Shown one piece after another: positions 1-9,192 of a DNA stretch of 64,000 nucleotides. The DNA is from Deinococcus radiophilus (lineage in GTDB: Bacteria > Deinococcota > Deinococci > Deinococcales > Deinococcaceae). The number at the start of each line of letters is the position of its first letter. Position 1 is the first letter of the stretch. Where the stretch lies: NCBI RefSeq assembly GCF_020889625.1, contig NZ_CP086380.1, positions 887,001-951,000 on the forward strand, read 5' to 3'. The position numbers were made by a program, and so were the translations under genes. The notes beneath the pieces are model-generated. The model saw only the letters and a list, made by a program, of their open reading frames with translations, did not search any database and was not told the origin of the DNA.

Positions 1-140
1 TCGTGCCCAAGAACCCGCATCACATCATGTCGCGTCAGCGCCTGGCTGTGATGCTGCGCTACGACGAGGAACAGATTCGCGCCCGGACCGCTGTGGCGGG
101 CAACCGAGTGGGCCACCGGGGTAAAGGGCGCTGGAAATGA
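1..140 (+). CDS. C-terminal fragment of an unidentified protein
   Basis: The frame open from base 3 to the TGA at 138-140 encodes about 45 residues, ending in a basic tail (…GHRGKGRWK). The gene begins outside the window. I do not recognise the family. The codon use looks like real coding sequence, and the next gene starts only 27 bases downstream behind its own -10 box, so this looks like the end of a genuine upstream gene. No function is assigned. Confidence 0.5.
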   Translation, partial: VPKNPHHIMSRQRLAVMLRYDEEQIRARTAVAGNRVGHRGKGRWK

Positions 141-167
141 AACGGTGATCACTCTAGGATCGGGGGC

Positions 168-674
168 ATGACCCGTGCACGCCCCCACCGGACCGATACG
201 GCGCTGCTGCTCCTGCGGCTGCTGCTGGGGACGCTGCTGACGCTGCGTGGCTATCAACATCTGCTGGTGCTGGGCATTGAGGGCACAGTGGCCGAGTGGC
301 GCAGCCTGGGCCTCCCCTATCCACTGCTGTTTGCGCCGCTGCTCTCCTTGCTGGAACTGGTCGGTGGGCCGCTGCTCATCCTCGGCATGGCGACCCGCCC
401 GGTGGCGGTGATGGCCACGCTGGCGGTGCTGAGTGTGCTGGTCTTTACACAGGGCGAGGCTTGGCTGGGGGCCACCTCGGCAGCGGAATTGATCACGCAA
501 GTCCTCAATCCCACCGTGCAGAGCTGGTTGCTGCTGGTTGCAGCGACCCTTACGCTGGCCATCGCTGGAGCTGGGCACTTCAGCGTGGATACTCAGCGCT
601 TGCCACCCCGGCGAGAAGATCATCCGCTGGACGCCGTGGCGGAAACGAAGCCCGTCAAGAAGCGGCGCAAGTAA
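168..674 (+). CDS. DoxX-family membrane protein
   Basis: A 168-residue integral membrane protein. Hydrophobic segments lie at about residues 10-35, 50-75, 80-100 and 118-138, and the C-terminus is a basic cytoplasmic tail ending KKRRK. The pattern of an N-terminal helix with LLLRLLLG, a GYQHL segment and then LELVGGPLLILG is typical of DoxX/DoxD-like proteins, which include subunits of quinone oxidoreductases and many uncharacterised membrane proteins. The ATG lies 7 bases after a TAGGAT box (155-160), so a leaderless transcript is likely. The specific substrate or partner cannot be told from sequence. Confidence 0.75.
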   Translation: MTRARPHRTDTALLLLRLLLGTLLTLRGYQHLLVLGIEGTVAEWRSLGLPYPLLFAPLLSLLELVGGPLLILGMATRPVAVMATLAVLSVLVFTQGEAWLGATSAAELITQVLNPTVQSWLLLVAATLTLAIAGAGHFSVDTQRLPPRREDHPLDAVAETKPVKKRRK

Positions 675-700
675 GCGCTGGGAACCGGAGGGAAAGACGA

Positions 701-1078
701 TCAACCTTCCCACTGTTCTCCATCCAGATAAAGCCAAGCACCTTCTGCATGGACAAAGCGGCTGTTTTCGCGCAGCTGCGTTTTCTGACCGTTCTCCTCA
801 AACCGGGCGCTGAACTCGACCCGGTCATCGGAGGCACGGTGAACCGTGAGGCCCAACCAGCGCGTGCCTTCCAGGTCCAAAGTCGCGGGACGGGTCCCTG
901 GATGCCAGGTTGCCAGCAGATAAGGCGCATCCCGCAGTACGAAGGCGGTGTAGCGGGAACGCATCAGGGCCTCGGGGGTCTCGGCGGTCCTCTCTCCACT
1001 CAGATTGGGACCACAGCAGGCGGAGAAACTGCGGCCCGAGCCACAGGGGCAGGGTTTGAGGGGTGGGTAGTGCAACAT
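701..1078 (-). CDS. YchJ-like (UPF0225) SEC-C motif protein
   Basis: A 125-residue protein with an N-terminal SEC-C type zinc motif (PCPCGSGRSFSACCG, residues about 8-22) and a YchJ-like body with the family signature LMRSRYTAFVLRDAPYLLATWHP and a C-terminal strand ending in a YLDG turn. UPF0225 members are small, widespread proteins of unknown function; the SEC-C cysteines probably bind zinc. The start ATG (1076-1078) is 6 bases after TAGACT on the minus strand (1085-1090), a leaderless arrangement. It is convergent with the DoxX gene. Confidence 0.85.
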   Translation of the reverse strand: MLHYPPLKPCPCGSGRSFSACCGPNLSGERTAETPEALMRSRYTAFVLRDAPYLLATWHPGTRPATLDLEGTRWLGLTVHRASDDRVEFSARFEENGQKTQLRENSRFVHAEGAWLYLDGEQWEG

Positions 1079-1121
1079 GGATAGAGTCTAGAGGGCAGAC
1101 AGAATGACGACTCTCAGACCC

Positions 1122-1523
1122 TTATTTGCGGGTCAACTCCAGCTGTCCACGGTTCTGTTGGTCCGGCTGCCACTCGCCGCTCTGGCAGGTGGAGCGGTTC
1201 ACCGTGCCCGGAGCGCTGCCGCGTTCGTACTCCACGAAGGTCACCTGCGCCGTGTATTTATGGGCAAAGCCGCCGCAGCTACCCTCGCCAAACTCACTGA
1301 CCAAATTCAATTGCACGGGTGTGCTGCGGTACACACTGCGTGAACCCTTCACCACATAAGTTCCGCCGTTGGCACGGCTTTTGACCGTCGCGGTGACGGC
1401 CAGATCCTTCCCTACCACGCTGACATCCAGCAGCGCCGTGCTCCGGTCTGGCCCGATCACGCGGCCCACATATTGCCCGTTGACATTGATGTCCTTGCCC
1501 TGCCCGAATGCACGGGGGTGCAC
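1122..1523 (-). CDS. hypothetical protein, probably 5'-truncated by a frameshift
   Basis: A 133-residue frame from GTG 1521-1523. The body looks like a real secreted or periplasmic domain (repeated valine/threonine strands and a cysteine pair in GEGSCGGF and NRSTCQSG), but no signal peptide precedes it. Just at the 5' end a 10-base unit (cacgggggtg, 1511-1520) is followed by a near copy (1521-1530). Removing one copy joins this frame to the reading frame upstream, which runs toward the gltX start. The present start is therefore doubtful and the gene may be broken. Family not recognised. Confidence 0.45.
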   Translation of the reverse strand: MHPRAFGQGKDINVNGQYVGRVIGPDRSTALLDVSVVGKDLAVTATVKSRANGGTYVVKGSRSVYRSTPVQLNLVSEFGEGSCGGFAHKYTAQVTFVEYERGSAPGTVNRSTCQSGEWQPDQQNRGQLELTRK

Positions 1524-1609
1524 GGGGGTCCCCGCAACTGCTCAGCCCTGCACACCCGGATTTTGTTCGTACCTCTATGTAGCGGCCCCTGGCGCTATGC
1601 TGACGCACA

Positions 1610-3055
1610 ATGACCGACCAAGCCGCCATTACCCGTATCGCCCCCAGTCCCACCGGCGACCCACACGTGGGAACCGCCTACCAGGCGCTGTTCAACTCGG
1701 TGTTTGCCCGTCAGCATGGCGGCAAATTCATCGTGCGAATCGAAGACACCGACCGTAGCCGCTACAACGCCCAGAGCGAGACGCGCATCTTGGACATGCT
1801 GGACTGGCTGGGCATCCAGCCCGATGCCAGCCCGCGCCGCGAGGACGACAAAGGACCCTACACCCAGTCCCAGCGGGCCGAGCTGCACCGCCGGTACGCA
1901 CAGCAACTGCTGGACTCCGGGGCGGCGTACCGCGCTTTCGATACCCCTGAGGAGTTGGAGGAACGCCGCCAAGCCGCCGAAGCTCGCAAAGATTCTTACC
2001 TGGGCTATGACCGCCGGGACCGTGAACTGACCCGCGAGGAGTCGGACTGCCGCGCTGCCGCCGGTGAGGAGTTCGTGATTCGGCTCAAGGCTCCACTGGA
2101 CGGCCAGACGGTGGTCAAGGACCGCCTGCGCGGGGACGTGGTGTTCGATAATGCGCAGCTGGACGACAAAGTATTGCTCAAGCGCGACGGTTTTCCGACC
2201 TACCACCTTGCCGCGATGGTGGACGATCATCTGATGGGCGTGACCCACGTGATCCGCGCTGAGGAATGGCTGACTTCGACTCCGATTCACCAGCTGATTC
2301 TGTCGGGGCTGGGCTGGGAACAGCCGGAATGGATTCATACGCCTTGGCTGCTCTCGGCAGGCGGCAAGAAATACTCCAAGCGCCGGGGCGATCCCAGCGT
2401 GGAGGATTTCCGCCGCATGGGTATCGTGCCCGAAGCGCTGCTGAACTATCTGGGCATGATGGGCTGGACCATGCCGAACGGCGAAGAAGTCTTCAGCGTG
2501 GACGATATGGTCCGCGAATTCAGCTGGGACCGCGTCAGCCTGGGCGGAAGCACCTTTGACCAGACCAAGCTGAAATGGCTGAACGGCAAGTACCTGCGCG
2601 AAGTGCTGAGTGAAGCTAAAGTCGTAGAGCGCGTGAAAACCCATCTGAACGAGTTCGGAGACGGCCTGCCTACGCATGATGACGCTTACTTTGCCGCCGT
2701 GGTGCGCCTGATGATCCCCCGCCTCGAAACGTTGGGCGACTTCGGACCGATGACCGGGTATTTCTGGAATGAGGACTACGCAGTGGACGACAAGGCTGCC
2801 AAAGCACTGGAGCAAGGCGCGGAGTTGCTGCCAGGTCTGCTGACTGCGCTGGAAAGGGTGCAGGAATGGAACGCGGAGAGCGTCAAAGTCGCCCTGCACG
2901 AGTACGCCGAAGCCCAAGAACTGAAACTGGGCAAGGTAATGCCCCCGGTCCGCGCTGCCGTAGCCGGAACCATGCAGAGCCCTGACCTGGGCGAGCTGCT
3001 GGAAGTGCTGGGGCGTGAACGGGTGCTGGCGCGGGTGAGTCAGGCAGTCGGTTGA
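1610..3055 (+). CDS. gltX: glutamyl-tRNA synthetase
   Basis: A class I aminoacyl-tRNA synthetase of 481 residues that charges tRNA-Glu. The HIGH-type signature is at residues 11-22 (APSPTGDPHVGT) and the KMSKS-type loop at about 253-258 (KYSKRRGD). RIEDTDRSR (about 43-51), in the region that contacts the substrate, is diagnostic of GluRS. The length is normal for bacterial GluRS. The ATG is 8 bases after TATGCT (1596-1601). The gene is followed by an intrinsic terminator and appears monocistronic. Whether it is discriminating or also charges tRNA-Gln depends on a gatCAB operon, which is not in this window. Confidence 0.97.
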   Translation: MTDQAAITRIAPSPTGDPHVGTAYQALFNSVFARQHGGKFIVRIEDTDRSRYNAQSETRILDMLDWLGIQPDASPRREDDKGPYTQSQRAELHRRYAQQLLDSGAAYRAFDTPEELEERRQAAEARKDSYLGYDRRDRELTREESDCRAAAGEEFVIRLKAPLDGQTVVKDRLRGDVVFDNAQLDDKVLLKRDGFPTYHLAAMVDDHLMGVTHVIRAEEWLTSTPIHQLILSGLGWEQPEWIHTPWLLSAGGKKYSKRRGDPSVEDFRRMGIVPEALLNYLGMMGWTMPNGEEVFSVDDMVREFSWDRVSLGGSTFDQTKLKWLNGKYLREVLSEAKVVERVKTHLNEFGDGLPTHDDAYFAAVVRLMIPRLETLGDFGPMTGYFWNEDYAVDDKAAKALEQGAELLPGLLTALERVQEWNAESVKVALHEYAEAQELKLGKVMPPVRAAVAGTMQSPDLGELLEVLGRERVLARVSQAVG

Positions 3056-3114
3056 AGGAAGTTGGTCTGGGACCCGAAAGCGTGTAGACCGCTTCCCCAG
3101 ACCTCACCCCAAAG

Positions 3115-3139
3115 CCCCTCCCCAGAAGAGGGGTTTTTT
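3115..3139 (+). terminator. intrinsic terminator after gltX
   Basis: Stem CCCCTC (3115-3120) and GAGGGG (3128-3133) with a 7-base loop, followed by six T (3134-3139). It is placed 60 bases after the gltX stop. Confidence 0.85.
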
Positions 3140-3213
3140 GGCTCCCTGCTGTCGGTCCACTGCAGTGGCAACCCTCCCTCCACTCCTCCGGCCAACCGCT
3201 AAACTAAGCCCCA

Positions 3214-4212
3214 ATGCGTCCCCAACTGCAAGAGATGGCCCTGTCGCTGCTGCCTTCGCCGGAGGAGTCGGCCTCACGGCCAGAGCTACGGCACTTTTAT
3301 CAGATGCTGCGCGATTACCCGGAGCGCGGCGGCAAGGGGCTGCGCTCAGAGCTGCTGCTGCTCTCGGCGCGGGCGCACGGACTTCAGGAAGGTGGCCCCG
3401 GTTGGGAGCGGGCGCTATGGCTGGCCGCCGCGCTGGAACTGTTTCAGAACTGGGTGCTGATTCACGACGACATCGTGGACGACTCGGATGAACGGCGCGG
3501 GAAACCAGCGCTGCATAAACTACATGGGGTCTCGCTGGCGCTGAACGCTGGCGACGCCCTGCACGCCTACATGTGGGCCGCCGTTCACCGCGCCGGACTG
3601 GACGCCGGGATGGACGAATTCCTGAATATGATTCACCGCACCGCCGAGGGGCAGCACCTGGACGTAAGCTGGGTTGAACACGGTGAGTGGGACTTGCAGC
3701 CACAGGACTACCTGGAGATGGTGCGGCTGAAGACCGGGTATTACACCATCGTGACCCCGTTGCGCTTAGGAGCGCTGGCCGCCGATCAGACCCCGCATCC
3801 TGACTTCGGAGCGGCTGGCCTGAGCCTGGGCGCGGCTTTTCAGATTCGCGACGACGTCCTGAACCTGACCGGTGACCCGGCCAAATACGGCAAGGAAATC
3901 GGCGGCGACCTACTGGAAGGCAAACGGACGCTGGTGGCGCTGCACTGGCTGGGCGCGGCCAGCGAGACGCGCCGCCAGACTTTTCTGGAGCAGATGCGCC
4001 TTGCGCGCACCGAAAAGGACTTGGCCGTCATTGCGGAGCTGCTGGACTGGCTGCGGGAGAGCGATTCGCTGACCTACGCACATGAGGTGGCGACGCAGGA
4101 GGCTGAGCGCGGGCTGACGCTGCTGCGCGGGGCGCTGAACACTGCACCGGATCAAGCTGCGGCAGGCGAACTGCTGGGCCTGATGGACACCCTCATTCGA
4201 CGCGACGCCTGA
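3214..4212 (+). CDS. polyprenyl (isoprenyl) diphosphate synthase
   Basis: A trans-prenyltransferase of 332 residues that condenses isopentenyl diphosphate with an allylic diphosphate. It carries both aspartate-rich motifs: the first at about residues 84-90 (HDDIVDD) and the second at about 210-217 (QIRDDVLN). GGKGLRSELLLLSA near residue 35 is the usual IPP-binding GGKRxRP-type motif with a variant second half. The second motif ends in N rather than D (DDxxN). Candidate products are geranylgeranyl or longer chains for carotenoids or menaquinone; chain length cannot be read safely. The ATG is 8 bases after TAAACT (3200-3205). Confidence 0.9.
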   Translation: MRPQLQEMALSLLPSPEESASRPELRHFYQMLRDYPERGGKGLRSELLLLSARAHGLQEGGPGWERALWLAAALELFQNWVLIHDDIVDDSDERRGKPALHKLHGVSLALNAGDALHAYMWAAVHRAGLDAGMDEFLNMIHRTAEGQHLDVSWVEHGEWDLQPQDYLEMVRLKTGYYTIVTPLRLGALAADQTPHPDFGAAGLSLGAAFQIRDDVLNLTGDPAKYGKEIGGDLLEGKRTLVALHWLGAASETRRQTFLEQMRLARTEKDLAVIAELLDWLRESDSLTYAHEVATQEAERGLTLLRGALNTAPDQAAAGELLGLMDTLIRRDA

Positions 4213-4222
4213 GCGAGCAGGC

Positions 4223-5743
4223 TCAGAATGGCGGCGGAATGGGCGTGCGCTGTTCGCCGTCCACTCGGCTGACCTGAAAAGCCATGGCACCGGGACCAAA
4301 AACCGGGCTGCCGCCCACCGCGCCGAGTGGATCGCCCTGAGCCAAACGGTCCCCTACCGACACCTCCGGCTGATCCAGGCCCAGATAGGCAGTCACCATC
4401 CCTTCCCCGTGGTCCAGCAGCACCACCCAGCCCAGTGAGTTGTAGGACGTGACGGCCAGAACTACACCTTCCTCGGCAGCGGCAGCTTGAGCATGACCAG
4501 CAGCCTTCAATACGGTCCAGGGGGTTTCGGTACTGAAGCGCTCGGCCACCTGCGCACCGGGCAGCGGCAGCTGCAAATCATCCAAGCGGGCCTGAACCGG
4601 AGCCAGTTGCGCTGCAGTGAGTTGCTCGCCCACTTCCACCTGAGCACGCAGTTCGGCCAACTGCTCAGCGCTGGGCGGCGCGGGCAGCGGCTGGGCAGCT
4701 GGCGCTGAGGATACTGAAGGAGCGGCAGAAGGACGGGAAGTGGCAGGCGGCGGAGCTAGCGCAGGAGCAGGTGTCGACGGCGGAGCGGCAGGAGTAGGCT
4801 GGGCTGCTGTGGTGGCCGTACTGGCCGGCGGCGTCGGCCGGGGAGCGGCTGAAGCCGAGGCAGCCGCCCGTGCCGCCGCCTGACTGGCCGCCTCCGCCGC
4901 ACGGAGACGCGCCGCGGCTTCTTCCTCACGCTGACGCTGCTGGGCCAGGTCACGCTGGCGCTGTTGTTCCAGAGCGGCTTGCTGCTGCACGGCTGTGTCC
5001 AGCAACACTTCAATATTCTGTCCGGTCTGCTGTAACTCGGCCTGACCCTGCAAGGCCAGGAGGCGTTGCCCTTCAGCACTCTGGCGTAGCTTTGCCAGCA
5101 GGGTCTGAGCTTCGGCCTGCCGGGCAGCCAACTGCCCCAACGCCGTTTCCCGCTCGACCTGGTAGGCCTTCAGCTGAGCCTGGTCCTCGCGCTGCTGGGC
5201 CAGCTGAGCGCCGAGCCGGGCCTCTTCCAGTTGTAACTCCTGAATCAGTGTCACCTGACGGTCCCCGGCGTAGTTGGCCCAGCGTAGTCGCAGCAGGAGA
5301 TCCGGCAGCGACTGTGACTGCGACAGCAGGGCCAGATATTCAGCGCTGCGCTCGCGGTACAGCGAGTTCAGGCCGGCGGAGACACTGCCGCGCAGCTGGC
5401 CTACCCGTGCCTGCAGGGCCACGATGTCACGCTGGGTGGTGTTCAGACGGGCTGCAGTGCGTTGCTGGCGCAGCTCCAGCAGCTCGGTGGCACCCCGCAG
5501 ACGATCTATTTCGGCGTTCAGGCCATCCAACTGCGCCAGAGTGGCTTCTTCCTGTTCGGTCAGACCCTCAATGGCCGAGCGGATCTCAGCCAGCAGTTCG
5601 CGTTGTCGCTCCCCAACAGCCTGCTGCTGCTCCAGCTGTTGCTGCAAAGGGTCACCAGGTTGCTGGGTCGTCTGCGCCGCCGTCCAGGTTCCCAGCGCCA
5701 GCAGGCCCAGAGCCAGCCACACACCAGAGGGGCGCGGGGTCAT
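4223..5743 (-). CDS. EnvC-like coiled-coil protein with degenerate M23 (LytM) domain
   Basis: A secreted 506-residue protein. It has a signal peptide (residues 1-23, cleaved near TAAQ), long coiled coil (about 30-290, rich in E, Q, L, R), a Pro/Ala/Ser-rich linker (about 295-370) and a C-terminal LytM/M23 fold (about 400-506). In the fold, DHGEGMVTAYLGL is recognisable, but the HxH zinc motif expected near the end is replaced by MAFQV, so zinc hydrolase activity is unlikely. This matches EnvC, a catalytically dead activator of cell-wall amidases controlled by FtsEX. The start ATG overlaps the ftsX stop by four bases, so the three genes form a coupled operon. Confidence 0.85.
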   Translation of the reverse strand: MTPRPSGVWLALGLLALGTWTAAQTTQQPGDPLQQQLEQQQAVGERQRELLAEIRSAIEGLTEQEEATLAQLDGLNAEIDRLRGATELLELRQQRTAARLNTTQRDIVALQARVGQLRGSVSAGLNSLYRERSAEYLALLSQSQSLPDLLLRLRWANYAGDRQVTLIQELQLEEARLGAQLAQQREDQAQLKAYQVERETALGQLAARQAEAQTLLAKLRQSAEGQRLLALQGQAELQQTGQNIEVLLDTAVQQQAALEQQRQRDLAQQRQREEEAAARLRAAEAASQAAARAAASASAAPRPTPPASTATTAAQPTPAAPPSTPAPALAPPPATSRPSAAPSVSSAPAAQPLPAPPSAEQLAELRAQVEVGEQLTAAQLAPVQARLDDLQLPLPGAQVAERFSTETPWTVLKAAGHAQAAAAEEGVVLAVTSYNSLGWVVLLDHGEGMVTAYLGLDQPEVSVGDRLAQGDPLGAVGGSPVFGPGAMAFQVSRVDGEQRTPIPPPF

Positions 5744-6614
5744 TCCAGCTCCTGCAAATAGCGGCCTGACGCCAGCCAGCCGCCCAGCAACCCGACGATG
5801 GCGCCTAGCGCGGCCAGCCCCAGCCAGAGGGTCAACAGGTGGCCCCAGCCTTGCGCCAGCGGCAGTGCAGGAACCAGTTCGGCGGCGCGGCGCGTCAACT
5901 CCGCGGCCACTGGCAGCAGCACCAGCCCCGCCAGGGCTGCGCCGCCCAGTCCCAGCAACACCCCTTCAATCAGATAGGGCCACTGGATAAAGGAGCGGGT
6001 GGCCCCCAGCATCCGCATCACGTTGATCTCGGAGCGGCGGGCGTACATGCTGATCTGCACGGCATTCAGGATGCTCAGCAGCGTGCCACCCAGCAGCAGT
6101 CCCACCAGCAGGGTGCCCACCGTCCGCAGGGTGGCCAGGGTGCGGGCGGCCTGATCCACGTAGCCGGCTCCGTACTCCACCGATTCCACGCCCTGCAACA
6201 TGCCCGCCGCCGCCGCGACCACACGGGTCTGCTCTACATCGGCTACGCGCATCCGCAGGGTGTCAGGGAATGGATTGCCTGCCAGCGCCGCTGCCTGCTG
6301 GGTGTAGGGATAGTCACGGGTCATCTCGGCCAGCACCTGATCTTTGGGAATCAGCTCGGCGCTGCTGACGCCCGTCATGGACTGCACATGCCCCAGCAGC
6401 GCTGCTCCATCGGCGTCAGGGGTCAGGAAGGCCGCGACTTCGGCCTGCCGCTCCAGACCGGACAAGGTCCGGTTCAGATTGGTATTGACCAGCAAGACGG
6501 CTCCCAGAATCAGCAGGGTCAGCGTAATGGTCGTCAGGGTGGACAGGGTGGCCGTGACATTCGCCCGCATGGACAGCCAGGCCGCGTGCAGGTGGCTCCG
6601 CCAGACATCCAGCT

Positions 6615-6618
<4 letters not shown>
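5740..6618 (-). CDS. ftsX: cell-division ABC transporter permease FtsX
   Basis: A 292-residue membrane protein with the FtsX layout: one N-terminal membrane helix (about 20-45), a periplasmic domain (about 46-165), then three helices (about 170-195, 220-245, 262-285). Segments such as SEINVMRMLGATRSFIQWPYLIEGVLLGLGGA are typical of FtsX. With FtsE it forms a complex that transmits ATP-driven conformational change across the membrane to a periplasmic hydrolase or activator. It overlaps ftsE (ATGA at 6615-6618) and the downstream EnvC-like gene (ATGA at 5740-5743). Confidence 0.93.
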
Positions 6619-7346
<728 letters not shown>

Positions 7347-7448
7347 GCCCCCAGAATACCCGATTCACCCGCCCGGCCAGACCCAGCCCAGGCGCATGGT
7401 AAGCGGGGACTTACCGCCCACTAACGCGCCCAGCGTACACTGCTGCAC

Positions 7449-8906
7449 ATGACCAGGAAACAAGTGCTGCTGCTCTCCGGGGCACTCGCGGGAACAGCCG
7501 CTGTGGGCTACGCACAGATGTCGGGCTATAAGGCCACCGACCTGCTGAACACCGAAGCGGGCCGCAGCTTCATGGTGGTGCTGGATCAGTTGAACGCCAA
7601 CTATCTGTATGACGTGGACCGTGAAGCTGTGATGCGTGGCGCCATTCACGGAGCACTGGGGGCCCTCAAAGACGACTTTACCTACTACGAGGAACCGTCC
7701 GACAACGCGATTGACCGGCAGAACCTCTCAGGAACCTTCTACGGGATTGGTGTGCTGCTGGAAGGTGACCGTAGCGGGCGCGGCGTACGCGTCGGCACCG
7801 TGTACCAGGGCGGCGCAGCTTTTGAGGCTGGCGTGCAGATGGGCGACGTCTTTTTGGAGATTGACGGCAAGGACGTGCGTGACTCCACCACCACCGACGT
7901 CGTGCGGCTGGTACGCGGCGAAGAAGGCAAGCCGGTGCAGGTGATGTTTGCACGCGGTGGCAAGCCTTACACCGTGACCATGACCCGCAAGCCCGTATCC
8001 AACGTCAGCGTAGAAACGGCCATCTTGGACGGCAACGTGGGCTACATCGCGCTGACCAGCTTCTACAACGAAAAAGCTTCGGCACAGTTCCGCGAAGCTG
8101 TCCGGAAAATGCAGGCAGCAGGGGTAAACAAGCTGATCGTGGATATGCGCGACAACGGTGGCGGGTTGCTGCAAGCAGGTGTGGATGTGGCCGACCAATT
8201 CATGAACGAGGGCCCGATCGTGTCGCTGCGAAACCGCAGTGGACGCACGCAATTGTATGGGGCCGCCACCGACCGGGGCACCGACTACGAGGGTGAGCTG
8301 GTGGTGCTGGTCAACCGCAACAGTGCCAGCGCCTCCGAAGTGGTCAGCGGCGCCCTGCAGGACGTAGGCCGCGCCCAGATCATCGGTGAAAAGACCTTCG
8401 GCAAAGGCGTGGCTCAGACCCCGATCACCACCCCTGACGGGGGCCGCGTGAACATCGTGAGCAGTGAGTGGGTCTCGCCCGGAGGACGCCGCATCAACAA
8501 AGAGGGCATCACCCCTGACGTGCTGGTCAAAGACAGCCGCCGCTTTACTCCGCTGAACTTCATCGGCTCTGGTGCCCAGCCCGGCACGGAAATGATCCTG
8601 ACCGTAAACGGCGAAGAGGTCAAGGTGCAGGCCAACTCGGAAGGGCAATTTGAGTATGTCGGCGAATTGCCCCGCCGTGAGCGCAGCTCGGTCCCCGGCG
8701 AAGCCACGGTGGATCTGGAAAGCGACCAGCAGCTGCGCGCCGCTCTGGAGTATTTCGCCACAGGTGCAGTCAGCAAAGACTTGCAGATGACCCCCGAAGA
8801 AATTGCCGCGCAGGATGAGGCCAGAGCTACGGAGGACGGCGAGGACGCCGCCGCTGAAGACACTCAGGACGCCGAGCCGCAGCCTCAGACCCCCGTGAAG
8901 CCCTGA
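7449..8906 (+). CDS. C-terminal processing peptidase (S41 family, CtpA type)
   Basis: A 485-residue secreted protease. It has an N-terminal signal or anchor segment (residues 4-22), a PDZ domain (about 95-175), and an S41 catalytic domain with Ser292 in NSASASE and Lys319 in EKTFGKG, the Ser/Lys dyad of Prc/Ctp enzymes. The C-terminal tail (about 440-485) is acidic and low-complexity. Such proteases trim C-termini of envelope proteins and hydrolases. The neighbouring FtsEX/EnvC-like operon makes a role in control of cell-wall hydrolysis plausible but unproven. The ATG is 7 bases after TACACT (7436-7441). Confidence 0.93.
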   Translation: MTRKQVLLLSGALAGTAAVGYAQMSGYKATDLLNTEAGRSFMVVLDQLNANYLYDVDREAVMRGAIHGALGALKDDFTYYEEPSDNAIDRQNLSGTFYGIGVLLEGDRSGRGVRVGTVYQGGAAFEAGVQMGDVFLEIDGKDVRDSTTTDVVRLVRGEEGKPVQVMFARGGKPYTVTMTRKPVSNVSVETAILDGNVGYIALTSFYNEKASAQFREAVRKMQAAGVNKLIVDMRDNGGGLLQAGVDVADQFMNEGPIVSLRNRSGRTQLYGAATDRGTDYEGELVVLVNRNSASASEVVSGALQDVGRAQIIGEKTFGKGVAQTPITTPDGGRVNIVSSEWVSPGGRRINKEGITPDVLVKDSRRFTPLNFIGSGAQPGTEMILTVNGEEVKVQANSEGQFEYVGELPRRERSSVPGEATVDLESDQQLRAALEYFATGAVSKDLQMTPEEIAAQDEARATEDGEDAAAEDTQDAEPQPQTPVKP

Positions 8907-8923
8907 TCCCTCTTCCCGGTGAC

Positions 8924-8960
8924 ATACCCCCAGACCCACACGGGCCCCGGGGTATTTTTA
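8924..8960 (+). terminator. intrinsic terminator after the S41 protease
   Basis: Stem ATACCCC (8924-8930) and GGGGTAT (8949-8955), followed by a T-rich stretch (8955-8962). It sits 17 bases after the stop codon. Confidence 0.75.
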
Positions 8961-9064
8961 TTTGTAAATAGCAGGCCGCCAAGATAGGCCCTCAGATAGC
9001 CCTAAAGCCTCAAACTATTTCCAATTGGCAGCATCCATATGAAGTTCACACCCCGGCTTTTCAA

Positions 9065-9093
9065 TTGACAGGACTGGACTGCTCCCGCATAGT
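9065..9093 (+). promoter_or_regulatory. sigma-70-type promoter of the symporter gene
   Basis: TTGACA (9065-9070), a 17-base spacer, then CATAGT (9088-9093). The perfect -35 box is unusual among the promoters in this window, most of which show only a -10 box. The transcript would carry a leader of about 90 bases before the symporter ribosome site. Confidence 0.6.
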
Positions 9094-9192
9094 AAATCTA
9101 CTTTTTCTGACCGAGTCGAAAGCAGGCCGTCTCCAGTTCCGGCGGTGGCGCTGCGGTGTCAGATCCATCCCGCCCGAAGGAGGCGCCCCGCC

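Noticed and set aside
296..1084. 262-codon frame over the DoxX and YchJ-like genes
   Set aside because: It covers two recognised genes in another frame and has composition typical of a shadow frame.
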